Below the pieces are notes generated by a model, which searched no databases, was not told the origin of the DNA, and saw only the letters and a program-made list of their open reading frames with translations. A DNA stretch of 64,000 nucleotides, from positions 744,001 through 808,000 of the forward strand of contig NZ_JAJIWO010000001.1 in NCBI RefSeq assembly GCF_020880695.1. Direction: 5' to 3'. A program made the translations under genes and the position numbers. How positions within the stretch are numbered: position 1 is the first letter of the stretch; each line of letters starts with the position of its first letter. Below are positions 55,065 to 64,000 of this stretch, in pieces. This stretch comes from Mucilaginibacter sp. UR6-11. GTDB taxonomy: Bacteria > Bacteroidota > Bacteroidia > Sphingobacteriales > Sphingobacteriaceae.

Positions 55065-55135
55065 AAAGATTGGTTATTGAAGATTAGAGATTGGCGACTA
55101 ACTAATCACCAATCTCTAATCACTAATCTATCTTC
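55065..55135. repeat. Degenerate-word inverted repeat, GATTAG/GATTGG type
   Basis: AAAGATTGGTTATTGAAGAT, TAGAGATTGG are followed by AATCACCAATCTCTAATCAC and TAATC in the gap after the helicase gene. The arms pair imperfectly, just past the stop codon. Confidence 0.7.
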
Positions 55136-56438
55136 TGCTACCGCTTGGCCTTCCGCCGCTTAAATTACCGTCGGCTTTGCCGGCGCCGCCGGCACGTTTG
55201 GGCCTGTCAGACCGGCCAAAACTACGGCCGCGTTTGTTACCGCCGCCACCACCTTTGCCTTTGGCGGCACCTGCCGCGTGGCCGGCAACTATGCTTTGCG
55301 GGCTCATTACATACGGGTGCGCATCATTTATCGGGATTTCTTTGCCTATCAGCTTATGGATATCCTTTAAAAAGTCAATTTCTTCCTGGTCGCAAAAGGT
55401 CATGGCTATACCGCTTGCGCCGGCACGGCCGGTACGGCCAATGCGGTGTACATACGTTTCGGGTATATTAGGGATCTCATAGTTGATAACGTGGGTCAGC
55501 TCATCAATATCTATCCCCCGTGCCGCAATATCGGTAGCTATTAAAACGCGGGTAGTCCGCGCCTTAAAATTGGTTAATGCACGCTGACGCGCATTTTGCG
55601 ATTTATTACCGTGGATGGCTTCGGCTGTGATGCCGATTTTAACCAGGTCCTTCACCACCTTATCCGCACCATGCTTGGTACGGGTAAAAACCAGCGCGGT
55701 CTTAATTTCCTTATCTTTTAATATGTGTTGCAGTAATGAACGCTTATCGTTCTTCTCTACATAATAAAGCTCCTGTGCAATGGTATCAGCGGTTGACGAT
55801 ACCGGCGTAACCTCTACCCTTTCCGGGTTGGTCAGGATAGAATCTGCCAGGTGCTGGATCTCTTTAGGCATAGTAGCCGAGAAGAACAGCGTTTGACGTT
55901 TAGCCGGGATCTTAGCGATAACCTTTTTAACATCGTTTACAAAACCCATATCCAGCATGCGGTCGGCTTCATCAAGCACCAGCATTTTAATATGTTCAAG
56001 ATGCACAAAGCGCTGGTTCATTAAATCAAGCAGGCGGCCCGGTGTAGCAACCAAAATATCAATGCCGCGGCGCAAAGCCTCGGTTTGCGGGTTTTGCGAT
56101 ACACCGCCGTAAATTACCAAATGTTTTAAGCCGGTATGTTTGCCGTAAGCGGCAAGGCTCTCGTTTATTTGTATGGCAAGTTCGCGCGTGGGGGTAAGTA
56201 TCAGCGCTTTAATGGTTTTTTGCTCTTTATGCTGTAACCTGTCCTGGTATAATAACTGTAAAATAGGTATAGAGAAAGCGGCTGTTTTACCGGTACCTGT
56301 TTGCGCGCAGCCTAAAAGGTCGCGGCGTTGCAGTACAATGGGTATAGCCTGCTCTTGTATGGGCGTGGGTGTAGTATATCCCTCAGTTTTTAAAGCCCTG
56401 AGGATTGGCTCAATCAAGTTTAAATTTTCGAATGACAT
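55128..56438 (-). CDS. rhlE: DEAD-box RNA helicase, RhlE type
   Basis: A 436-residue helicase with Q motif ([10 protein letters not shown]), Walker [13 protein letters not shown] at [16 protein letters not shown], and HRIGRTGR. The last 45 residues are Gly/Arg-rich ([19 protein letters not shown]), an RNA-binding tail common in RhlE of Bacteroidota. It probably acts in ribosome assembly and mRNA turnover. Confidence 0.95.
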   Translation of the reverse strand: MSFENLNLIEPILRALKTEGYTTPTPIQEQAIPIVLQRRDLLGCAQTGTGKTAAFSIPILQLLYQDRLQHKEQKTIKALILTPTRELAIQINESLAAYGKHTGLKHLVIYGGVSQNPQTEALRRGIDILVATPGRLLDLMNQRFVHLEHIKMLVLDEADRMLDMGFVNDVKKVIAKIPAKRQTLFFSATMPKEIQHLADSILTNPERVEVTPVSSTADTIAQELYYVEKNDKRSLLQHILKDKEIKTALVFTRTKHGADKVVKDLVKIGITAEAIHGNKSQNARQRALTNFKARTTRVLIATDIAARGIDIDELTHVINYEIPNIPETYVHRIGRTGRAGASGIAMTFCDQEEIDFLKDIHKLIGKEIPINDAHPYVMSPQSIVAGHAAGAAKGKGGGGGNKRGRSFGRSDRPKRAGGAGKADGNLSGGRPSGSRR

Positions 56439-56648
56439 GTATTGTTTCTTATTTATTGTGTGCTAACGCGATTGCATAGCGGATCTGAAGAGTTTGTCGG
56501 TGATCAAAACCGTAAAGCTAACGGGTATTAAATTATTTGCGCAAAGATACAGTTTTTAATTGGGATGTGTAATGTGGGATGATTTGTATAGAAATTTGGT
56601 AATTATTGGGAGTTTGTTGGTGAGTAAGAGGGAGATATATAGTAATAT

Positions 56649-56736
56649 GGGCGTTTCCCTTCGGGTCAGGCTTTCCGCTCATACGCCCGCAGGCCTTAAG
56701 CGCGGGAGCCGGTATCCGCTTCAATCCTTAACGCGG
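56649..56736 (+). repeat. Dispersed repeat R1, copy 2
   Basis: GGGCGTTTCCCTTCGGGTCA, GGCTTTCCGCTCATACGCC, GTATCCGCTTCAATCCTTA, ACGCGG. Its right end provides the last codons and the stop of the gene on the minus strand at this place. It has the same orientation as copy 3 at 59.1 kb. Confidence 0.85.
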
Positions 56737-57171
56737 TGACTTGACGCCCTTAGCGCCGCCATATTTGTCGACTATAAATTTCAGTTGTTGTAAAGTCGAC
56801 TGAATATAGGTTTGATCTGTTGAAAATGCAAATTTTAATAATTGGCCCCACTTCGAAAAATTTCCTAATACAGAGGCATGACCGTTAACATCGTATTTAA
56901 TTTCTACATCTAAATTATCTTCATAATTGCGCAGATAAACGCTACCTGCTAACAAATCGTTTGCCTTTAACAACTGACTATAAAAATCACATACCTCCCC
57001 CGTAGATGAGTACATTGTCGACTTAACCGTAAAACTTGCCGATTTTATTTCTACGGCACTTTCTATGTCGTAGCCACCGAAGTAACCAGGTGTATCTGGA
57101 TAGCCTTCAACTTTATTAAATGCAATTTTCAAAAAATCGCCACTGTCTCCATTTAGTGTAAAATCATTCAT
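56728..57171 (-). CDS. Hypothetical protein resembling WapI-type immunity proteins
   Basis: A 147-residue soluble protein with the general pattern of WapI-family antitoxins: FTLNGDSGDFLKIAFNKV..., FYSQLLKANDLLAGSVYLRN, GHASVLGNFSKWGQLLKFAF and DQTYIQSTLQQLKFIV at the end. No toxin gene is adjacent, so it would be an orphan immunity gene. The gene is A+T-rich, and its last three codons plus stop fall within repeat R1. Family assignment is from memory of the pattern and is tentative. Confidence 0.55.
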   Translation of the reverse strand: MNDFTLNGDSGDFLKIAFNKVEGYPDTPGYFGGYDIESAVEIKSASFTVKSTMYSSTGEVCDFYSQLLKANDLLAGSVYLRNYEDNLDVEIKYDVNGHASVLGNFSKWGQLLKFAFSTDQTYIQSTLQQLKFIVDKYGGAKGVKSPR

Positions 57172-57322
57172 CGAAATAAATATAAAGTAATTTTTATTTT
57201 CTAATTCCTAATATTTTTTGCCCGTCCAGATGTGGCCCCCGGAATAACTTAGTTGAAAATATGCTTGTTTATTTAATGATAAAATCCCGCCACTCCATTA
57301 AATTAATTTTCTTAACTATTGA

Positions 57323-57412
57323 GGTGTTCCGTTTAACTATTATGGTGTTCCGCTTCGTTCCGCAGTGTTCCGGGTGTTCCGCTTCGTTCCGCTCAACAAA
57401 AGTGGAACACCC
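57323..57412. repeat. GTTCCG repeat cluster, second locus
   Basis: GGTGTTCCG, GTGTTCCGCTTCGTTCCG, CAGTGTTCCGGGTGTTCCG and a closing hairpin half AGTGGAACACCC. The words and their order match the cluster after apt at 32.13-32.22 kb. Confidence 0.8.
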
Positions 57413-57457
57413 GGGAAATCAGACCGAATAGTCTCTTGCTAATATACTTTTTCAATT

Positions 57458-57516
57458 ACCCTCTTTCCGCCAAAGGCGAAGAGAGGGTCGACGAGTGAAA
57501 CGATGTCGGGGTGAGT
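57458..57516 (+). repeat. Single copy of the CCCTCTTTCCGCC element
   Basis: ACCCTCTTTCCGCC, AAA, GGCGAAGAGAGGGTCGAC and GGGGTGAGT, the same layout as the right-hand copy upstream of radC. It ends 11 nt before the stop codon of the serine hydrolase gene and may serve as its transcript end. Confidence 0.8.
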
Positions 57517-57526
57517 AACCGGCGCC

Positions 57527-58942
57527 TTAATATTTCAACCCGCCCAACACACATTCTATCAACAACTTATTAGCCGGCGATTGCGTGTTATAATTACCCG
57601 CGGTAACCACGGCCACCATATGCTGATCGGGCCAAATAAAAATGCGCTGGCCGCCGTTACCTTTTGCTGCCATGCCGGTGTAGGTTTTGCCGTTCGCGGT
57701 CAAATCTTCGCACCACCACAGGTAGCCATAATTTATACCTTCAACCACGCTTTGTTTGGCTAAAGATTGCTTTACATAATCTTTAGCAATTACCTGTTTG
57801 CCGTTCCATGCGCCGCCGTTTAAGTACAGTAAGCCAAATTTTGCCATAGCGCGCGAAGTAAGCCAAACTTGCCCGAAATCATCATCATGGCTTTTGTCGG
57901 GGATGAAATCCCATTTAAAATTGGTTACTCCCAGGTAATTAAACAGGTTTTCGGCGGCAAATTGGTGCAGGCGCTGGTGCGATACATTTTGAACTATTTG
58001 GTCTAACAACATAATATTCCCCGAACAATAGGACGACACGGTACCGGGCTCTGCGGCCATGGGCAAGTTAAGCACGGTTTGTATCCAGTTGCTGGTTGGG
58101 TATATATTACTTTCGTTTCCCGGCGATTTTGGGTCGTAATCATAACAAGCGAAACCGGATTGTTGTGTAAGCAGGTTCTTGATACTTACCGCCTTTTTTC
58201 GCGCGTCGAAGTTGTCCATTTTATAGCCGGGGAGGTAATTTAACATAGGGTCGTCAATACTTTTTATCAATCCCTTTTGTATGGCTATACCCACCAGCGC
58301 CGACGAAAAACTTTTAGTTGCCGACCGCAGCTCATGCAGTTTATCTGCATCGTTCCCATAAAAATATTCCTCAAACACCAGCTTGCCATCCTTTATGATC
58401 AGGACGCTGTGAATGCCGGGATAAGAGCCGCCAACTATCCGGTTCATCAACGTATGGATAAGTGCAGTATCCAGGCCCGAATTTTGGATAGAACCGGTTG
58501 TTAAACCATCATTTCGTTGCACCGGTATGGTATAATTGTAAACATAAGGCTTGCCGGTAAATGGTTTAGCGTACCACATGTTATCAGAAATTGTAACGTT
58601 GGTATTCAATAGCTTATAAATCGTATCAGGCTTTTCATTTTGCTGCTTATAGCCTGTTATTTTGCTGCCGTTGCGAAAAAACTGTACCTGGTTATTGCCG
58701 TTATTTAAAAAAACATCTTTACTGTAAGGGCGCAGTTTATACCTGGCATCGCCTATCATGGCATATAGCATGGTATCAACCGGTGATACCAGCATTTGCA
58801 GGGTTTTATGATTTGAATATTGGTAAGTGCCCTGGTAGGTTTTCAATTCGGCGTAAGAAACTTTATACCGGGTTTGACCAAACGTGGTGCTGATGGCAAA
58901 AAGGCTTATCGCCATTAATAAAATGCCGAGATGTTTTTTCAT
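57527..58942 (-). CDS. Serine hydrolase, class C beta-lactamase fold
   Basis: A 471-residue exported protein (signal peptide ending at TTFGQ). An N-terminal beta-rich domain of about 140 residues precedes the beta-lactamase/DD-peptidase domain with S207-A-T-K210 (RSATKSFSSALV), the second-motif tyrosine in SSYCSGN and a KGNGGQ segment near the third motif. Such proteins act as esterases or D-aminopeptidases more often than as true beta-lactamases. It stands alone within a repeat-flanked stretch. Confidence 0.88.
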   Translation of the reverse strand: MKKHLGILLMAISLFAISTTFGQTRYKVSYAELKTYQGTYQYSNHKTLQMLVSPVDTMLYAMIGDARYKLRPYSKDVFLNNGNNQVQFFRNGSKITGYKQQNEKPDTIYKLLNTNVTISDNMWYAKPFTGKPYVYNYTIPVQRNDGLTTGSIQNSGLDTALIHTLMNRIVGGSYPGIHSVLIIKDGKLVFEEYFYGNDADKLHELRSATKSFSSALVGIAIQKGLIKSIDDPMLNYLPGYKMDNFDARKKAVSIKNLLTQQSGFACYDYDPKSPGNESNIYPTSNWIQTVLNLPMAAEPGTVSSYCSGNIMLLDQIVQNVSHQRLHQFAAENLFNYLGVTNFKWDFIPDKSHDDDFGQVWLTSRAMAKFGLLYLNGGAWNGKQVIAKDYVKQSLAKQSVVEGINYGYLWWCEDLTANGKTYTGMAAKGNGGQRIFIWPDQHMVAVVTAGNYNTQSPANKLLIECVLGGLKY

Positions 58943-59104
58943 AGTGTAGCAGATGGTACCACTAAGTTATACTATTTCACCAATAAAAAGCCGCCGGTAA
59001 TCACAACCCCTTCTGTCAATCCGGATTTATAATCCCGGACTAAGGCAGATAATAATGCATTTAAGAAAGTCTACTAATCTGCTACCTCTAATCACTGATG
59101 ACAT

Positions 59105-59186
59105 GGGGCGTTCCCCTCCCGGGTCAGGTTTTCCGCTCATACGCCTACAGGCCTTAGGCACAAGGGCCGGTATCCGCTTCAATCCA
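59105..59186 (+). repeat. Dispersed repeat R1, copy 3
   Basis: GGGGCGTTCCCCTCCCGGGT, CAGGTTTTCCGCTCATACGCC, GGTATCCGCTTCAATCC. It lacks the TTAACGCGG end of the other two copies. It fills about a third of the divergent gap between the serine hydrolase and PKD genes. Confidence 0.8.
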
Positions 59187-59241
59187 CTAGGTTTAATTTT
59201 TTACTGCTATATTTACAATATCACCTTAAATAAACTTTATC

Positions 59242-60696
59242 ATGATTAACATACGACAAATAGTCAAAGTCGGGTTATTACTACTATCATTAGCTATATT
59301 TTATTGGAGTTGCAAAAAGCTAAATCAAAATTCAGATACTTCCCATAAATCGGCAAAAAGCGATTTCAAAACTCTGGTAACAAGTTCCTCCTCTTATTTA
59401 AAAAACCAATCAACAACAAACTATTTGGATTCTAATTTTTATTTTAAAAATCTTTCAGACAGTGGTGATAATATTACTTATAAATGGGATTTTGGCGATG
59501 GGATAATTTCAACCATAAAAAACCCAAGTCACAGCTACTCAAACACAGGTAAATACAAGGTCAAACTTATTGTTAACGTAGAGAACATCGGTGTTGATAC
59601 CAGTGAAACAGAACTTACTGTTCTTTTAGGCCAAAAGGAAATATCATTAGATACGTTAAATACTGAGGCGACTGATATAGTTGAAACTAATAACGGCTAT
59701 TTATTGCTTTGTTCTAAAAACTATACGTCATTTTTAATGACGTTAGACCATAACCTCAAACAAAAAGAGACACGTGCACTGCCTGCGAAAATGTTTTTAT
59801 CATTTATTGCCCCATGTAATGATGGAAATTACATATTTATCGGAACCACATCAGGTGGCAATTTTAATGAGCTGATAAAAATGAAAGCGGATGGCACGCT
59901 AATATGGTCAAAATTATTTAACGCTGATAATTTTGCCAGCATACAACAAACACCTGACAATGGTTTTATCCTGGTGGGGATGCGTTACACCGTCGGCATC
60001 AATAACACCAAAATTCCACAATCCGTTATCATAAAAACAAATGAAACTGGCGATACCATTTGGGAAAACTTCTTTACCGGCGACAACATATTGCAGCATA
60101 CAGCAAATGCTATTATTGCAAGCGATGGATATACTATCGCAGGCATTAAACATGATAATACCAAAGGTTTTTTCTGTTCAGATTGCGATTCGGTTTGTAT
60201 ATTAAAACTTAATAATCAAGGTTTGGTAAAGTGGAGAAAGGCCACTAACTCTGGGATTAACAGTCAATATCTGACCTTTTTAAGCATAGCCAAACTACCC
60301 AATAATAATTATAATATCATTTCGGTAGGCGACCTCGGCTCTTACTTCTTTTCTGAAACGGGCGAATTTATAAGTCGAAAAATACTGCCAAATGTTGCTG
60401 TTTATAATTCGGTGACAACTGACGGAAGTTTAATGATATTAGAAAAAGAATCTGGCAACGGATTTAGAGCAGTTGTTGAGGGATATACCACAACAGGTGC
60501 TTTAAGCTGGAATGTTGGCATAAACGCCGCGCAGAAACGAGCAGGATTTAATAGTTGTTGTGCGGACAGCTGGCCGGTTGTTGTAAAGCCGCTTAAGAAT
60601 GGCGGGGCTATATTTGTATCAAATAAAATTGATCTCCAAAATTATCATGAAATAGCGACGTTTATTAAAATTGATAAAGACGGTAAGGTTTTATAA
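59242..60696 (+). CDS. PKD-domain lipoprotein
   Basis: A 484-residue protein with a lipoprotein signal (LLLSLAIFYWSC, then KKLNQN). One PKD domain lies at about residues 60-130 (YKWDFGDGIISTIKNPSHSY). The rest shows repeated blade-like segments (ETNNGYLLLCSKNY; NDGNYIFIGTTSGG; PDNGFILVGMRY; SDGYTIAGIKHD), which suggest a beta-propeller. It is A+T-rich compared with eno. Surface binding is likely; no catalytic motif is seen. Confidence 0.82.
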   Translation: MINIRQIVKVGLLLLSLAIFYWSCKKLNQNSDTSHKSAKSDFKTLVTSSSSYLKNQSTTNYLDSNFYFKNLSDSGDNITYKWDFGDGIISTIKNPSHSYSNTGKYKVKLIVNVENIGVDTSETELTVLLGQKEISLDTLNTEATDIVETNNGYLLLCSKNYTSFLMTLDHNLKQKETRALPAKMFLSFIAPCNDGNYIFIGTTSGGNFNELIKMKADGTLIWSKLFNADNFASIQQTPDNGFILVGMRYTVGINNTKIPQSVIIKTNETGDTIWENFFTGDNILQHTANAIIASDGYTIAGIKHDNTKGFFCSDCDSVCILKLNNQGLVKWRKATNSGINSQYLTFLSIAKLPNNNYNIISVGDLGSYFFSETGEFISRKILPNVAVYNSVTTDGSLMILEKESGNGFRAVVEGYTTTGALSWNVGINAAQKRAGFNSCCADSWPVVVKPLKNGGAIFVSNKIDLQNYHEIATFIKIDKDGKVL

Positions 60697-60830
60697 TAGG
60701 TTTGGGTGAATCCCTTAGCTAATTGGCGAAAAAATATGTCTGTGCATAATTAAGCTTTTTAAATTTCGTTCATAATCGGAAACAGGGTGATCAAACCTGT
60801 TAGTCCGGATAGCTTGATTTAGCATAAACA

Positions 60831-60858
60831 AAAAAGGCCCTGATAAATCAGAGCCTTT
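60831..60858 (-). terminator. Terminator after eno
   Basis: AAAGGCTCTGAT and ATCAGGGCCTTTTTT on the minus strand pair with one mismatch; a T-run follows. It is 26 nt past the eno stop. Confidence 0.9.
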
Positions 60859-60883
60859 AACCTTTTAGCTTTCGCCTTTAACC

Positions 60884-62281
<1,398 letters not shown>

Positions 62282-62389
62282 TTAAGATTAACATAAAATT
62301 AATGCGCAAACCTTAATTTACAAGCGCTCAAGTATACCCTTAACCGGCTATGACGATGCTATTGATATTAATGACTGCCGGCTTGGAAC

Positions 62390-63115
62390 CTAATCGCCGG
62401 TACTTGGCATGTGCTCCCTCGGCAGGGCGTTTTTGCGGTTTATGCGGTACATAAAGGTTAACGCCAGGTTATTTTTATCTGCAGCAAAAGTTGGGCTGTA
62501 GTTGTATTGGTTTAACCAGCCAGCCTGCACATTTATCGCGTTATTAAACTGGTAACCTAAAGCTGCCGAAAACCGGTTACGCTCAAAATGCGGCGCCGCA
62601 TTGTTCATAAATAGCTCATCATACACAGAGATAAAATAGGTGCCGGCCACAATTTTAGTATTGTTTAAAGGAACGAATAAATTAAGCCGGTAGCGAAACC
62701 TGTTACGGTATATACCGTTAACCCAACGCTGCTCAACCCGGTAACGGTGCTCTAACTTAACACGATATAAGAACTGGTTAATCGTCATCTGTTCCCATAA
62801 CCTGAACTCTTTTGAAACCTTTAAATTTTCAGGATTATCATTGGTTACGTAACGGCCGGTTCCCAGCAGGGCGGTAAAGCTCTTGTCGAGGTCGAAACTT
62901 ATGCCGGCTTTTGTTTCGTAATAAAAAAACTGGTCAAACGGTTTATCTGATCGGGTTTGCAGCTCGGCATAACCACCCCAGCGGTGTAAACTATCTCCCG
63001 GCAATACTACGGTAGCTATACCGAAAACACCGGTTTTGTTGTTTTGAGCCCTTACAGAAAAACTTAAGAAAAGAAAAGCAAACAACAGGATTGTTTGCAG
63101 ATTATACCTGATCAT
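62390..63115 (-). CDS. DUF2490 outer-membrane protein
   Basis: A 241-residue protein with a signal peptide ending at SVRAQ and a series of amphipathic strands (WGGYAELQTRSDKPFDQFFYYETKAG; RYRVEQRW; NRFRYRLNLFVPL) typical of DUF2490 beta-barrels. The Arg/Tyr/Phe-rich strands are a family mark. Its function is unknown. A perfect 14-bp palindrome begins directly at its start codon. Confidence 0.85.
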   Translation of the reverse strand: MIRYNLQTILLFAFLFLSFSVRAQNNKTGVFGIATVVLPGDSLHRWGGYAELQTRSDKPFDQFFYYETKAGISFDLDKSFTALLGTGRYVTNDNPENLKVSKEFRLWEQMTINQFLYRVKLEHRYRVEQRWVNGIYRNRFRYRLNLFVPLNNTKIVAGTYFISVYDELFMNNAAPHFERNRFSAALGYQFNNAINVQAGWLNQYNYSPTFAADKNNLALTFMYRINRKNALPREHMPSTGD

Positions 63116-63158
63116 GTTAAGATAATATAAATTACGGGCGCAAATATATTATCTTAAC
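63116..63158. promoter_or_regulatory. Perfect 14-bp inverted repeat over the DUF2490 promoter
   Basis: GTTAAGATAATATA (63116-63129) and TATATTATCTTAAC (63145-63158) flank a 15-nt spacer. A -7 box TATATTTG on the minus strand (63148-63141) overlaps one arm, so the predicted start point lies between the arms. This favours a protein-binding operator over an RNA hairpin. Confidence 0.65.
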
Positions 63159-63184
63159 ACTAAATTTACATAACTAACCAGGTA

Positions 63185-64000
63185 TTATTCCCATTTAAAT
63201 GTTTTCACGGCGACGGCATAAACCACTATCCCCCAGATACACATAATCAGGATCTGGTGCGATACATCAAAAAGGCTTGCTCCCTCAAAGGCCACTTTAC
63301 GCAAGGCGTCATTTAAATAGGTTAACGGCAATGCCCGGCTGATAGGCTGCAACCATGCCGGAAAAACATTAATAGAAAAGAATGTACCCGACAATAAAAA
63401 TTGCGGTAAGGTGATCATATTGGCTATAGGCGGTACCGTACTTTCATTTTTTGCGATGCCGGACACCACAAAACCAAAACCCATAAACACGATAACCCCG
63501 ATGAACGAGAGCAGGAGCATATTGAGCACCGTGACGACACCATGCACCAGCGTAAATCCAAAGGCGAACCTACCGATCAATATGATAAACAAGGCGCCTA
63601 TCAACGCAAAAGATATCCGGGCAATAGCTTCACCTATTACGATGCTGTAACGTTTAACCGGGGTTGCAAAAAAGCGTTTAATTACCAGCGTTATCCGCAG
63701 GCTTAAAAACACAAACGCGGTACCAAATACCCCGGTGCTTAATAACGCAAAACCCAGCTGTCCCGGCAAAATAAAATCAATGGTTTTATACTCCCGGCCT
63801 GATATTGTCGACTCCCGTATTTCGGCTACCGGCGGCGGCGCGTCAGGCACGTGTGAATTGATCTGAAAGAAAATATTATTTAAAGCCGATTTCAGGATCG
63901 CCGCCTTCTCACCTGATGCTTTGCTGGTTTGCACATTTACCGTAAAATATGGGGCCTTCGTATTTTTTTGGATATTCAATATCGCGTCAATGCTACCCTT
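63185..64000 (-). CDS. ABC-2 type transporter permease, C-terminal part
   Basis: The frame is open to the right window edge (KGSIDAILNIQKNTKAPYF...), so the N-terminus lies outside. About 90 periplasmic residues are followed by six membrane helices (LPGQLGFALLSTGVFGTAFVF ... MCIWGIVVYAVAV), the C-terminal half of a DrrB/ABC2_membrane_3 permease. The ATPase partner is probably upstream, beyond the window. Confidence 0.88.
   Translation of the reverse strand, partial: KGSIDAILNIQKNTKAPYFTVNVQTSKASGEKAAILKSALNNIFFQINSHVPDAPPPVAEIRESTISGREYKTIDFILPGQLGFALLSTGVFGTAFVFLSLRITLVIKRFFATPVKRYSIVIGEAIARISFALIGALFIILIGRFAFGFTLVHGVVTVLNMLLLSFIGVIVFMGFGFVVSGIAKNESTVPPIANMITLPQFLLSGTFFSINVFPAWLQPISRALPLTYLNDALRKVAFEGASLFDVSHQILIMCIWGIVVYAVAVKTFKWE

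Larger units (their letters stand above)
57172..57526. other. Repeat-rich gap without genes
   Basis: The 355-nt gap holds an A+T-rich upstream region of the immunity-like gene, then the GTTCCG cluster and one CCCTCTTTCCGCC element. I see no ORF. Confidence 0.6.

Overview
The window reads as chromosomal DNA of a Bacteroidota bacterium, most likely family Sphingobacteriaceae (Mucilaginibacter/Pedobacter-like). Reasons: promoters of the Bacteroidota type (TTTG, about 19 nt, TAnnTTTG), almost no Shine-Dalgarno sequences except at rpsU, hpf and weakly rpoC, Gld-type ABC transporter genes, DUF3467, DUF4397 and DUF2490 proteins, GH76 and GH71/99-like glycosidases, many lipoproteins, and several families of REP-like intergenic repeats. 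Genus assignment is an inference from gene content; no rRNA gene is present.

Layout. 0-6.4 kb: surface polysaccharide genes on the minus strand (heptose-7-phosphate kinase, WcaJ-type initiating glycosyltransferase, GDP-fucose synthase, a six-SLBB export protein, and the start of a Wzz-like chain-length protein cut by the window edge). 6.4-22.1 kb: the core information-processing block, also on the minus strand and read from right to left as rpsU, xerC, hpf, tRNA-Thr, -Tyr, -Gly, -Thr, tuf, tRNA-Trp, secE, nusG, rplK, rplA, rplJ, rplL, rpoB, rpoC, then a DUF3467 gene. 22.2-26.1 kb (plus): a small membrane protein, a cytosolic PAS histidine kinase, and a compact alkylation-repair set (AraC-MGMT fusion, a stand-alone Ada zinc-domain protein, AlkB). 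26.1-33.6 kb: acyl-CoA dehydrogenase, a lipoprotein, GH76 and GH71/99-like glycosidases around a repeat cluster, comEA-like and apt. 33.7-45.4 kb: an OlsF-like two-domain acyltransferase, a Mpo1-like protein, rny, a candidate 6S RNA, zapA with a coiled-coil partner, pheT, an ArsR/SDR pair with visible operators, radC, rpsT and a divergent NRAMP transporter. 45.5-56.4 kb: S1/P1-type phospholipase/nuclease, DedA, two DUF4397 lipoproteins, dnaN, a fused GldF-GldG, an outer-membrane protein, GldA, FtsB/DivIC-like protein, RhlE-type helicase. 56.6-64 kb: repeat-flanked accessory genes (possible orphan immunity protein, serine hydrolase), a PKD lipoprotein, eno, DUF2490 and a truncated ABC-2 permease.

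Most of the window is housekeeping. The points most worth following up are: (1) an Ada N-domain-like protein encoded apart from its usual fusion partner and apparently lacking the methyl-acceptor cysteine; (2) intergenic inverted repeats built from short degenerate words, with the same few words reused at distant sites; (3) strong SD sequences restricted mainly to ribosome-associated genes; (4) a 13-A slippery tract exactly between the two domains of the OlsF-like enzyme, with stops waiting in both shifted frames; (5) a perfect 14-bp palindrome over a promoter and matching half-sites in the ArsR/SDR region; (6) -7 boxes ending exactly 4 nt before the ATG at three genes, suggesting leaderless mRNAs; (7) several REP/MITE-like elements, one of which supplies the stop codon of a gene.
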